A DNA stretch of 64,000 nt, from assembly GCA_023151115.1 (NCBI GenBank), contig JAKLJP010000012.1, positions 124,001 to 188,000 on the forward strand. Direction: 5' to 3'. The DNA is from Anaerolineae bacterium (GTDB lineage Bacteria > Chloroflexota > Anaerolineae > 4572-78 > J111). The notes below the pieces were generated by a model. The model was not told the origin of the DNA. It searched no databases and saw only the letters and a program-made list of their open reading frames with translations. The translations under genes were made by a program, and so were the position numbers. Below, in pieces: positions 42,242-49,914 of this stretch (positions are counted from its first letter, which is position 1; each line of letters begins with the position of its first letter).

Positions 42242-43707
42242 GTAAACTCCACTTCCAGCGGGTTGGCGCTGACGCGCTGAATCAGGCGGCGCAGGGCGTT
42301 AAAAATGAGGAGGGTCGCCCCTACGGCCAGCAAAAGATAGGCCAATAAGCTTTGCTGCCAGGCCGATTTGACCAGCAGCGCTTGGCCGCGTTCAGCTTCG
42401 GCCTGATTGCCCAGGGATTGAAGCAAAATGGTTGCTTGTTGTAGTTCGTCTTCGGCTTCCATAAAGCGGAACGAGCCTAATAAGGTTTCGCCCCGGCCCA
42501 GTTGGTCGAGCGCATTTTGGCCTAATTCGGCCCGGTGGATGTAAAGCTGAATTTCGGGGATGCGCTCGCGGTAGCCCAGGGCCTCGTAAGCAGCGATGGC
42601 GGCGTTGCCCTTTTCAATCGCCAGGGGATAGTCGCCAGCCAGGAGCGCCTGGCGGGACTCGTCGGCCAGCGCCCCGGCGGCCTGGCCTTGATGGGCGCGG
42701 GCCAGCAGGGCTTCGGCTTCGGCCAGGGTGTCAACCTGATTGGTGGATTCCAGCAGGGCCACGATCTCGGCCAGCTCGGCGGCGGCATCGCTGTAGGCCG
42801 CTTTGTTGACCAGTTGCGTTACCCGGCTGAGGTCGTAGCTGTAAATGGCGTTGATTTGCCAGCGCCCGTCGAAATATTCGGGCAGGTAGGCCAGCCACTC
42901 GGCTTCAAGCTGGTCGGCAGATTTACCGTAGGCGGTTTGCAGGGCGCTGCGAAAGCCCGGCTCGGTGCCGCTGGCTTTGAGAAAGCCGATAAAGGTGGGC
43001 AGGCTGTAACGGTCAACCAGGAATGAGACAATGGACAGGCTTTGCGGGTAGGCCACCTGGGGGTCGCTGTAGACCGACTCGGCCTCGTCCAATTCGGACC
43101 AGGTTAAGAGGCGGCCCTCTTCAAAGGCCAGCTTCAAAACGGCCGGGTCGTAGTTGGCCCGCTCAGTGGGTTTTTCAAGATATTGGGCAATGCCCTCCTG
43201 AAAACCGGCTTTCAACTTGCCGTCGGACAGGTAGGAGGCGAAGAAGTGGGTCAACTCGTGGCGGATGTTGTTGACAATTTCTTCTTCGCTCAGGCGCTCG
43301 GTGCGAGGCAGGGCGATGGCGATTTCGTCGCGGCTGTTGAGAGCGTGAGCAATCACGCCGGTCAATTGGCGGGCCAGGGGGTTGACTTCGTAGTAGCTCT
43401 CTTCGGTGGGAAAGAGGCGCAGATTGATGGGTGTTTTGATTTCGAGGCCAAAGACGGCGACAAGGTCGGTGTAAATACCGTCAACAAAATCGGCGTAGCG
43501 CTGGGCCTCTTCGACGCCGCAGGAGCAGTCGAAGCGAGCCAGGCCGGAGACGCTGTCGGCATAGACGATAATGAATTTGTCGGTGCGTAACTCTTGCCAG
43601 TCAATCTCGGCTGCTTGATCAAACGGCCCCTGGGCCAACGCCGGGCCGGGCAGCCCCAGCAGGAAGAGCAGGAGCAGAAGCAAGGATAATAAAAATTTTT
43701 TGGGCAA
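42238..43707 (-). CDS. Peptidase MA-family metallopeptidase, membrane-anchored
   Basis: 489 residues with a signal peptide (cleavage near ALA, 25). The zinc motif RHELTHFF (HExxH) is near 150 and the third ligand is probably in GFQEGIAQYLE, the gluzincin arrangement. TPR-like helices follow (about 290-440) and a C-terminal membrane segment lies near 455-475. It should be an outside-facing protease held in the membrane. It is translationally coupled (ATGA) to the downstream DUF4175-like gene. Confidence 0.82.
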   Translation of the reverse strand: MPKKFLLSLLLLLLFLLGLPGPALAQGPFDQAAEIDWQELRTDKFIIVYADSVSGLARFDCSCGVEEAQRYADFVDGIYTDLVAVFGLEIKTPINLRLFPTEESYYEVNPLARQLTGVIAHALNSRDEIAIALPRTERLSEEEIVNNIRHELTHFFASYLSDGKLKAGFQEGIAQYLEKPTERANYDPAVLKLAFEEGRLLTWSELDEAESVYSDPQVAYPQSLSIVSFLVDRYSLPTFIGFLKASGTEPGFRSALQTAYGKSADQLEAEWLAYLPEYFDGRWQINAIYSYDLSRVTQLVNKAAYSDAAAELAEIVALLESTNQVDTLAEAEALLARAHQGQAAGALADESRQALLAGDYPLAIEKGNAAIAAYEALGYRERIPEIQLYIHRAELGQNALDQLGRGETLLGSFRFMEAEDELQQATILLQSLGNQAEAERGQALLVKSAWQQSLLAYLLLAVGATLLIFNALRRLIQRVSANPLEVEFT

Positions 43708-43738
43708 GGATGTTTCTCCCGGCTAAGGGGAAGTTGGC

Positions 43739-43790
43739 GGAAGGGAAGAATGGAAGGCTGGAAGATTGGAGGATTGGAAAAGAAACGAGT
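43739..43790. repeat. 8-bp array upstream of the peptidase gene
   Basis: GAATGGAA, GGCTGGAA, GATTGGAG, GATTGGAA run at 8-bp spacing, about 35 bp upstream of the start codon. Confidence 0.65.
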
Positions 43791-43970
43791 GGCCTTCACT
43801 CATCTGTTTACCAACTTCCTTTTTTGCTACCAATACGAGAGACTATAAACAAGTCAGGGTGAGTTGTCAAACGGTGGTTGAGTGAGAACTTTTGCAGGAT
43901 AGAGGAGAAAGGTTAAAAAAGGCTTAAATGTACCTGAGAAAAGGCTTAAAACGAGTATTAACTCACGGGA

Positions 43971-44069
43971 CACAAAGTCTCACTGAGAAGACACAGAGAA
44001 ACACTGAGTAGAATTTGAAAAATCTCTCGGTGATTCTCCGTGTTTTCTCTGTGTATCTCTGTGGCCTGA
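43971..44069. repeat. Array of about 10-bp units with inverted arms (ACACAGAGA type)
   Basis: The left arm has CACTGAGAAG, ACACAGAGAA, ACACTGAGTA; the right arm has the inverse (CTCGGTGATT, CTCCGTGTTT, TCTCTGTGTA, TCTCTGTGG). The two arms can pair. It follows the stop of the small cysteine protein gene by about 17 bp. 43791-43970 shows nothing else. Confidence 0.65.
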
Positions 44070-44085
44070 GCAGCTGCAGAGCAAC

Positions 44086-44280
44086 TTATTTCTGGGCAGT
44101 CCCTTCTTCGCGGCGGGGTTCGTAGCCCGGGCAGCGCAGGACCGGCAGGACGGGATACTTGTTATAACGGGGGTCGGTTTTGGCCCGTTCGCACAGCAGA
44201 AAAATGCTGCCTTTGGCGCTTTGAATGACTTTGACGTGCCGGCAGGCGGCGCACAGCCCAACGCGAGGCGAGATTTGCAT
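44086..44280 (-). CDS. Small conserved cysteine protein
   Basis: 64 residues with four cysteines: CAAC (10-13), LLCERAKTD (30) and LRCPGYEPR (50). The pattern CxxC...GSIFLLCERxKTDPRxxKYPxLPVLRCPGY is a recurring small bacterial protein, probably zinc-binding. No function can be given. It is divergent from the nSTAND gene, with a promoter and a structured element between them. Confidence 0.65.
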   Translation of the reverse strand: MQISPRVGLCAACRHVKVIQSAKGSIFLLCERAKTDPRYNKYPVLPVLRCPGYEPRREEGTAQK

Positions 44281-44323
44281 GGGCGGAGTTTAGCATGAAA
44301 TTGGGAACAAGGTCAAAGATACA

Positions 44324-44353
44324 TTGACGCCCTGTCTGTTTTTCAAGTATAAT
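44324..44353 (+). promoter_or_regulatory. Promoter for the nSTAND leader
   Basis: TTGACG (44324-44329), an 18-bp spacer and TATAAT (44348-44353). The transcript would run through the hairpin cluster at 44402-44503 before the coding start at 44561. Confidence 0.6.
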
Positions 44354-44401
44354 GAAAATGAGAATTGTAGAAACTCGGAGTAATCCTCACCACCGGCGCT
44401 C

Positions 44402-44503
44402 GTCCGGCGATGAAGTCGCCGGACTATAGAACAGCGCCCGATTAATCGGGCTAAAGCCGGGTTTACCCGGCACTGTTCTATAGCCCTGGCATTCATGCCG
44501 GGG
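44402..44503 (+). other. Cloverleaf-like hairpin cluster in the nSTAND leader
   Basis: CTATAGAACAG (44424-44434) pairs with CTGTTCTATAG (44473-44483). Inside are two perfect hairpins, GCCCGATTAATCGGGC (44436-44451) and GCCGGGTTTACCCGGC (44456-44471). Outside are GTCCGGCGA/TCGCCGGAC on the left and GGCAT/ATGCC on the right. Every stem is perfect. It may be a structured RNA leader, a small RNA or a folded DNA element. It does not fit tRNA. Confidence 0.65.
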
Positions 44504-44560
44504 CGGGCGAGACAGGCAAAACAGTTTTCCAAATGCTCTCGATAACAAGAGACAGAAGCA

Positions 44561-46930
44561 ATGACCCCCTCTTACGATTTTGGAAAAATCCGGACTCTTC
44601 TAACTGAAGGTTTCAGCGCCGAGGAATTGCGGGCGCTGGTTTTTGATGCGCCGAGTTTCAAACCCGTTTACCATCTATTAGCAGACAATACCGGCAAAGT
44701 CGAGATTGTCAGCCGACTGCTGGAACACGCCGAGCGTACCCGCCAGCTTAACCGTTTACTGGAACTGGCAAAAGAAGCTAACCCGGTTCAGTATGCCCGG
44801 TACGAACCTTACGGTTACGATCACGCCGCTGCTTCCCCTTACCCCGGTATGCACTATTTCGACGTGGGCGACGCCGGGCGCTTTTTTGGCCGGGAGATGT
44901 TGACGGCTAAATTGATTGCCCGCTTGGGTGATGCCTCCGTTCGGCAGGGGGGCAGGGGTGCGGAGGAGCAAGGGAGAAATCTCACCCCTGCTCACTTTCT
45001 GGCGGTGGTAGGTGCTTCGGGCAGCGGTAAATCCTCAGTGGTGCGGGCCGGTTTAGCGCCGGCTTTGCAGAGTGGCCAGTCGCTGGCCGATGACAGCTTG
45101 CCCCCTGAAGGCAGCAGCCAGTGGCCCATCCATATCATTACCCCGACGGCTCACCCACTCGAATCGCTTGCCGCTAGCCTAACCCGCGAGGCTGAGTCCG
45201 TAACCGCCACTGCGACTCTGATGGATGATATGGGTAAAGACCCCCGCAGTTTGCATCTGTATGTGCGTAAACTCCTCAGCAGAGGAGCGGAGGGGCGGAG
45301 GAGCAGAGGTGAAATTTCTGCTGCTCCCCTGCATCTTCTTCTCGTCGTTGACCAATTTGAGGAACTTTTTACGCTGTGCCGGAATGAAGGGGAGCGGCGG
45401 GCTTTTGTGGATAATCTGCTGACTGCTGTAGCCCCGGAGACCGCCGGCCCGACGCTGGTGATTATCACCCTGCGGGCCGATTTTTACGCTCACTGTGCCC
45501 AATATGAGAATCTGCGGGAGGCGCTGGCCCGGCAGCAGGAATACGTTGGCCCGATGTCGCCGGAGGAGTTACGCCGGGCGATTGAACTCCCGGCGCAGCA
45601 GGCCGGCTGCGAGTTTGAGCCGGGGCTGGTTGAGCTTATCCTGCGTGACGTGGGCGACGAGCCGGGGGCGCTGCCCCTGCTCTCGCACGCCCTGCTGGAA
45701 ACGTGGCGGCGGCGGCGGGGTTCTCTCCTGACTTTGGCCGGTTACGCCGAGACAGGTGGGGTGCGGGGAGCAATTGCCAAAACTGCTGCGTCGGTCTTCG
45801 AGCGGTTGACTCCCGAACAACAGGCCGTTGCCCGGCGCATCTTTCTGCGCCTGACCGAACTGGGTGAGGGAGCGCAGGATACGAGGCGGCGGATGTCGCG
45901 TGGCGAATTGGAGATGATGATGACCGGAGACCGAAGACCGGGGACCGGGGATAATAGCGGAGAACAAGCCCCGGTCTCCGGTCTCCCGCCTGCCTTGAGC
46001 AAAGCCGAAGAGTCCCCCGTCGCTGTGCTGCAAACGCTGGCTGATGCTCGGCTGATCACCACCGACCAAGAGACAATTGAGGTAGCTCACGAAGCCCTCA
46101 TCCGCGAATGGCCCACCTTGCGAACCTGGCTGAATGACAACCGCGAGGGGCTGCGGCTGCATCGCCACCTGAGCGAAGCGGCCCAGGAATGGCAGCACAT
46201 GCAGCGCGACCCCGGCGTGCTGTATCGAGGGACCAGGCTGGCCCAGGCCAGCGAATGGGCCGAACAGCAGCCGGGGGAGTTGAACAACTTAGAATGGGAA
46301 TTTCTGACCGCCAGCAAGCAAGCTGAGGAAAACGAGCGGCTGCGCGAACTGGCGCAGGCGCTGGCGCTGGCCGAGGCGGAGCGGCGGCGGGCCGAGGTCG
46401 AACAGCAGCGGGCGGAGGAACAAAGACAGGCTGCGGCCAAGCTGCGGAAACGGGCGTTGATAGCTACCATTATTGGGATGATTGCACTTATTGCGGCGGC
46501 AGCCGCTGTTTTCTTTGGCTGGCAAGCTAATGCAAATGGTGGACGGGCAGCGATACGAGAAGCGGAGGCCAGGCAACAGGAAGCTATAGCCAAGGAACAA
46601 GCGAAGCGAGCGACCGCGCATCGTTTGGCGGCGGAGGGGCGGCTGCTGTTTGAAGAGAAACCCATGTTAGGGCTGCACCTGGCCCTGGAAGGCTGGGCGC
46701 TGTCGTCGGCTTATGATCAAATAGATCAGTTCATCCGTGAGATGACGCAGCAGGGCCGGCTTTTGACGTTGGGTGAGGGGGATGTTGAAGCTATTTATGC
46801 CCCTGGTAATGGCTCAATTTTTGTTACCGATTGGAGCAATAGCCCTGGAGATTTGAGTCGTACCGTTGATGCCCAAATTATTACCTCGCTACCCGACGAG
46901 ATTGAAGTAGTTACAGATATCTATCTGTAA
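44561..46930 (+). CDS. nSTAND-type NTPase with truncated WD40 tail
   Basis: 789 residues. An N-terminal helical adaptor-like domain (about 1-80, LLTEGFSAEELRALVFDAP) precedes YFDVGDAGRFFGRE and the P-loop GASGSGKSS (151-159). Walker B is LLLVVDQFEEL (259-269). A helical region follows, then a coiled coil (about 590-640), a membrane segment near 640-660 and HRLAAEGRLLFEEKPMLGLHLALEGWAL. In this family a full WD40 propeller normally comes next; here the protein stops after about 60 residues, inside a hairpin (46910-46931). Three array-derived insertions interrupt it (about 128-143, 240-255, 454-484). Such STAND proteins act in signalling or defence. This one may be non-functional or shortened. 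Confidence 0.8.
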   Translation: MTPSYDFGKIRTLLTEGFSAEELRALVFDAPSFKPVYHLLADNTGKVEIVSRLLEHAERTRQLNRLLELAKEANPVQYARYEPYGYDHAAASPYPGMHYFDVGDAGRFFGREMLTAKLIARLGDASVRQGGRGAEEQGRNLTPAHFLAVVGASGSGKSSVVRAGLAPALQSGQSLADDSLPPEGSSQWPIHIITPTAHPLESLAASLTREAESVTATATLMDDMGKDPRSLHLYVRKLLSRGAEGRRSRGEISAAPLHLLLVVDQFEELFTLCRNEGERRAFVDNLLTAVAPETAGPTLVIITLRADFYAHCAQYENLREALARQQEYVGPMSPEELRRAIELPAQQAGCEFEPGLVELILRDVGDEPGALPLLSHALLETWRRRRGSLLTLAGYAETGGVRGAIAKTAASVFERLTPEQQAVARRIFLRLTELGEGAQDTRRRMSRGELEMMMTGDRRPGTGDNSGEQAPVSGLPPALSKAEESPVAVLQTLADARLITTDQETIEVAHEALIREWPTLRTWLNDNREGLRLHRHLSEAAQEWQHMQRDPGVLYRGTRLAQASEWAEQQPGELNNLEWEFLTASKQAEENERLRELAQALALAEAERRRAEVEQQRAEEQRQAAAKLRKRALIATIIGMIALIAAAAAVFFGWQANANGGRAAIREAEARQQEAIAKEQAKRATAHRLAAEGRLLFEEKPMLGLHLALEGWALSSAYDQIDQFIREMTQQGRLLTLGEGDVEAIYAPGNGSIFVTDWSNSPGDLSRTVDAQIITSLPDEIEVVTDIYL
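44946..44998. repeat. In-frame array 1 in the nSTAND gene
   Basis: Purine-rich units of about 8 bp (GGGGCAGG, GGTGCGGA, GGAGCAAG, GGAGAAAT) are followed by the inverse. GCAGGGGTG and CACCCCTGC pair perfectly. It lies just before the P-loop. Confidence 0.65.
45279..45333. repeat. In-frame array 2 in the nSTAND gene
   Basis: GCAGAGGA, GCGGAGGG, GCGGAGGA, GCAGAGGT: four 8-bp units followed by an inverse half (TCTGCTGCTCCCCTGC), just before the Walker B strand. Confidence 0.75.
45922..46012. repeat. In-frame array 3 in the nSTAND gene
   Basis: GACCGGA, GACCGAA, GACCGGG, GACCGGG, GATAATA, GCGGAGA, ACAAGCC, CCGGTCT, CCGGTCT, CCCGCCT: ten 7-bp units with an inverted second half, ending in a TTGAGCAAAGCCGAAGAG tail. 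The same composite is at 4879-4951. Confidence 0.8.
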
Positions 46931-46988
46931 CTTATAATCGGCGGACTTAAGTCCGCAACTACTCCGTTACGGATATGTATCCGTAACG
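46910..46988. repeat. Three-hairpin cluster at the nSTAND 3' end
   Basis: GTTACAGATA/TATCTGTAAC (46910-46931) encodes the last residues and stop of the nSTAND protein. GCGGACTTAAGTCCGC (46941-46956) is a perfect palindrome. CGTTACGGATA/TATCCGTAACG (46965-46988) is a third perfect stem. Confidence 0.75.
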
Positions 46989-47043
46989 ATCTGGGAAAAC
47001 TGACTTGAACAACTCTAAAAAGAGCAAGAGGATTAAACCTTCA

Positions 47044-48432
47044 ATGACCTACGATTACGACGTAATTGTTATTGGCAGTGGGCCGGGCGGGGAAGGGGCG
47101 GCGATGCAGGCGGCCAAGGCGGGCAAGCGGGTGGCGGTGGTGGATGATTTTCCCCTGGTGGGTGGCAACTGCACCCACCGGGCCACAATCCCCAGCAAGG
47201 CGCTGCGCCAGGCCATCCAGCAGATGGAAGATACGCGGGATTTTCGGCGGGTGGATTACCCGGCGCTGCTGCAATCGGCGGCATCGGTGATCAGCCAGCA
47301 GGTGGAACTGCGCCGGAGCTTTTATGAGCGCAACGGAGTGCCGGTGCTGCATGGCTGGGCTTCTTTTACCGACCCGCATACTATTGCCATTAAAGCGCCC
47401 AGCGGGCTGATCCATACCAGCACAGCGGCAGGTTTTGTGATTGCCACGGGGGCCAGGCCGTACCACCCACCCGACGTGGATTTTAGTCACCCCCGCATTC
47501 TCGACAGCGATTCGGTGCTGCGCCTCAATGTGACGCCGCGCTCAATGACCATTTACGGGGCGGGGGTTGTTGGGTGCGAATACGCCTCGATCTTTCGCGG
47601 GCTGCGAATCAAAGTTAATCTGGTCAATACCCGCGATCGCCTGCTCTCCTTTCTGGACGATGAAATTGTGGACGCCCTGAGCTATCACCTGCGCGAAAAC
47701 GGGGTGCTCATTCGCCACAACGAAGAGTACAAGCGGGTCGAAGCGAATGATGAGGGCGTGACCCTTTACCTCAAATCCAACAAACAAATCCACAGCGATT
47801 ACCTGCTGTGGGCCAACGGACGCACCGGCAACTCCGATAACATGGGGCTGGAAACGATTGGCCTGGAACGGGACAGCCGGGGCAATATTATCGTCAACGA
47901 GGATTACCAATCGGCCCAGCCGCATATCTATGCCGTCGGCGATGTAGTTGGCTACCCCAGCCTGGCCAGCGCCGCCTATGACCAGGGCCGTTTTGCGGCG
48001 CAGCACCTGGTTTATGGCAAAAGTGACGATCTGCTGGTTAAATATATTCCCACCGGCATTTACACCATCCCCGAAATCAGTTCGGTGGGCCTGACCGAGC
48101 GGGAGCTAACCGAGGCCAAAGTGCCCTATGAGGTCGGCCATTCGTTGTTCCGCAGCCTGGCCCGCGCCCAAATCAGCGGGCGGACGGTGGGCATGCTCAA
48201 GCTGTTGTTTCACCGTGAAACCCTGGCAATCCTGGGAGTTCATTGCTTTGGCTCACAGGCGTCGGAGATTGTGCATATCGGCCAGGCTATTTTGGCCCAA
48301 AAGGGCGAAGCCAACACCTTAATGTATTTTATCAATACCACTTTTAATTACCCGACGATGGCTGAAGCGTACCGCGTAGCGGCGCTGAACGGCCTCAACC
48401 GGGTGCAAGGACGGTTTCAACACCATGAATAA
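47044..48432 (+). CDS. sthA: Soluble pyridine nucleotide transhydrogenase (Si-specific)
   Basis: 462 residues, the usual SthA length. [18 protein letters not shown] is the FAD site near the N-terminus and [17 protein letters not shown] the region of the disulphide in related reductases. Only one of the two redox cysteines is present, as is typical for Sth[15 protein letters not shown] is the NAD(P) fold and [18 protein letters not shown] the second FAD contact. It moves hydride between NADPH and NAD. The ATG at 47044 was chosen over a TTG 13 codons upstream. It overlaps the BtpA gene by 8 bp. Confidence 0.9.
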   Translation: MTYDYDVIVIGSGPGGEGAAMQAAKAGKRVAVVDDFPLVGGNCTHRATIPSKALRQAIQQMEDTRDFRRVDYPALLQSAASVISQQVELRRSFYERNGVPVLHGWASFTDPHTIAIKAPSGLIHTSTAAGFVIATGARPYHPPDVDFSHPRILDSDSVLRLNVTPRSMTIYGAGVVGCEYASIFRGLRIKVNLVNTRDRLLSFLDDEIVDALSYHLRENGVLIRHNEEYKRVEANDEGVTLYLKSNKQIHSDYLLWANGRTGNSDNMGLETIGLERDSRGNIIVNEDYQSAQPHIYAVGDVVGYPSLASAAYDQGRFAAQHLVYGKSDDLLVKYIPTGIYTIPEISSVGLTERELTEAKVPYEVGHSLFRSLARAQISGRTVGMLKLLFHRETLAILGVHCFGSQASEIVHIGQAILAQKGEANTLMYFINTTFNYPTMAEAYRVAALNGLNRVQGRFQHHE

Positions 48433-49222
48433 TTTTCTAAAAGACAAAAAAACCATCATCGGCATGATCCATGTCGAGCCGCTGCCGGGCACGCCGAAAC
48501 ATCACGGCCAAATGCTGGAAATCATCACCCGAGCCAAAGTGGAGGCGGTGATGTATAAAGAGGCCGGGGTGGATGCGATTGCCATTGAGAATATGCACGA
48601 CATCCCCTACCTCAACAAACAAGTTGGGCCGGAGATTACGGCAGCCATGGCGGTGGTTGGCTATGAGGTCAAAAATGCCACCGGGCTGCCGTGCGGAGTG
48701 CAGGTGCTGGCCGGAGCCAACAAAGAAGCCCTGGCCGTGGCCCTGGCCGCCGGGCTGGACTTCATCCGGGCCGAGGGCTTTGTGTTCGGCCACGTGGCCG
48801 ATGAGGGCTACATTGACGCCAATGCCGGGGAAACACTGCGCTACCGGCGACAAATTGGGGCGGAACACATCCTGGTGCTGACCGACATCAAGAAAAAACA
48901 TTCAGCCCATGCCGTGACCGCCGATGTGGATATCATCGAAACGGCCCACGCCGCCGAATTTTTCCTGAGCGATGGGGTGATTGTGACCGGGGTGGCGACC
49001 GGGCAGGAGGCTAGCCTGGAAGAACTGCAAGCGGTCAAAGCCGCCGTTAAAATCCCGGTGTTGGTAGGTTCTGGGGTAACGACGGATAATGTGGATCGCT
49101 ATTTGGCCGTGGCCGATGCATTAATTATCGGCTCGTACTTCAAGGTCAACGGCCACTGGACGCAGACGGTGGATTTTGAGCGGGTGAAGGGGTTTATGGA
49201 GAAAGTGAAGGCATGGAAGTAG
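48425..49222 (+). CDS. BtpA/SgcQ-family TIM-barrel protein
   Basis: 265 residues. [77 protein letters not shown] and [29 protein letters not shown] cover the whole barrel of the BtpA family. Cyanobacterial BtpA affects photosystem I stability; elsewhere members (SgcQ) may act on sugars or nucleosides. It is translationally coupled to sthA. Its TAG stop begins a 7-bp array. Confidence 0.88.
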   Translation: MNNFLKDKKTIIGMIHVEPLPGTPKHHGQMLEIITRAKVEAVMYKEAGVDAIAIENMHDIPYLNKQVGPEITAAMAVVGYEVKNATGLPCGVQVLAGANKEALAVALAAGLDFIRAEGFVFGHVADEGYIDANAGETLRYRRQIGAEHILVLTDIKKKHSAHAVTADVDIIETAHAAEFFLSDGVIVTGVATGQEASLEELQAVKAAVKIPVLVGSGVTTDNVDRYLAVADALIIGSYFKVNGHWTQTVDFERVKGFMEKVKAWK

Positions 49223-49325
49223 GTAGTAAGGAGTAGGGGGTGAAGATGGAAGAATAGAAGATGACTATCCACCACGCTTCGCGTCTATCCTCCCTTACTC
49301 CCTTACTCCCTACTTCCTACTCCCG
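49217..49325. repeat. 7-bp arrays forming an inverted pair between convergent genes
   Basis: GAAGTAG, GTAGTAA, GGAGTAG begin at the BtpA stop. The inverse TTACTCC, CTTACTCC, CTACTTC, CTACTCC ends just before the cyclophilin stop. The arms could form a two-way terminator. Confidence 0.7.
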
Positions 49326-49329
49326 TATT

Positions 49330-49818
49330 TCAGCTTTCGGTAATGATAACCTCGTTCATGACATCCCCATTTTTGAGGGAATTGACCACATTCTGGCCAG
49401 AGGTGACTTTGCCAAAAACGGTGTGTTTGCCGTCGAGGTGGGGCTGCGGGCCGTGGCAGATGAAGAACTGCGAGCCGTTGGTGTTGGGGCCGGCGTTGGC
49501 CATGCTCAGGCTGCCGGTTTCGTGCTTTTGTTTAGAGTTACCTCGTGTTTCATCCTCAAAGCGGTAGCCGGGGCCGCCCCGCCCGTCGCCGTTGGGGTCG
49601 CCGCCCTGGGCCATAAAATTGTTGATGACCCGGTGAAAGGTTAGCCCGTTGTAAAAGCCATCGCGGGCCAAAAAGACAAAGTTGTTGACCGTTTTGGGCG
49701 TATCGGCGGCAAACAGGTCGAGCTGAATATCGCCTTTGTCTGTTTTGATGGTCGCCTGGTAACTCTTTTTGGGGTCAATGACCATATCCGGGTATTTGCT
49801 GTATTGTTTTTTTGTCAC
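49330..49818 (-). CDS. Cyclophilin-type peptidyl-prolyl cis-trans isomerase
   Basis: 162 residues with a GTG start and AAGGAG about 8 bp upstream. [49 protein letters not shown] and [15 protein letters not shown] give the full active site (Arg, Phe, Gln, Phe, His positions). It is a cytoplasmic folding catalyst with no signal peptide. 7-bp arrays lie on both sides of the gene. Confidence 0.93.
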   Translation of the reverse strand: MTKKQYSKYPDMVIDPKKSYQATIKTDKGDIQLDLFAADTPKTVNNFVFLARDGFYNGLTFHRVINNFMAQGGDPNGDGRGGPGYRFEDETRGNSKQKHETGSLSMANAGPNTNGSQFFICHGPQPHLDGKHTVFGKVTSGQNVVNSLKNGDVMNEVIITES

Positions 49819-49841
49819 AAAAAATCTCCTTTATATAAATT

Positions 49842-49914
49842 TGGGAGTAGGGAGTAGGAAGTAAGAAGTAAGGGAAAAACCTCCCCTACTCCCTACTCCT
49901 TACTCCCTACTCCA
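49842..49914. repeat. 7-bp array with inverted half (GGAGTAG/CTACTCC)
   Basis: GGAGTAG, GGAGTAG, GAAGTAA, GAAGTAA are followed by ACCTCCC, CTACTCC, CTACTCC, TTACTCC, CTACTCC. On the minus strand it begins with the TAG stop of the sugar dehydrogenase gene. Confidence 0.8.

Noticed and set aside
44402..44503. Possible tRNA gene because of the cloverleaf-like stems
   Set aside because: Stem lengths, loop sizes and the lack of a T-loop GTTCRA motif or an acceptor end do not fit a tRNA.
49842..49914. Possible CRISPR array
   Set aside because: Units are 7 bp, with no spacers, and the second half is the inverse of the first. No cas gene is in the window. The same holds for the other short arrays.
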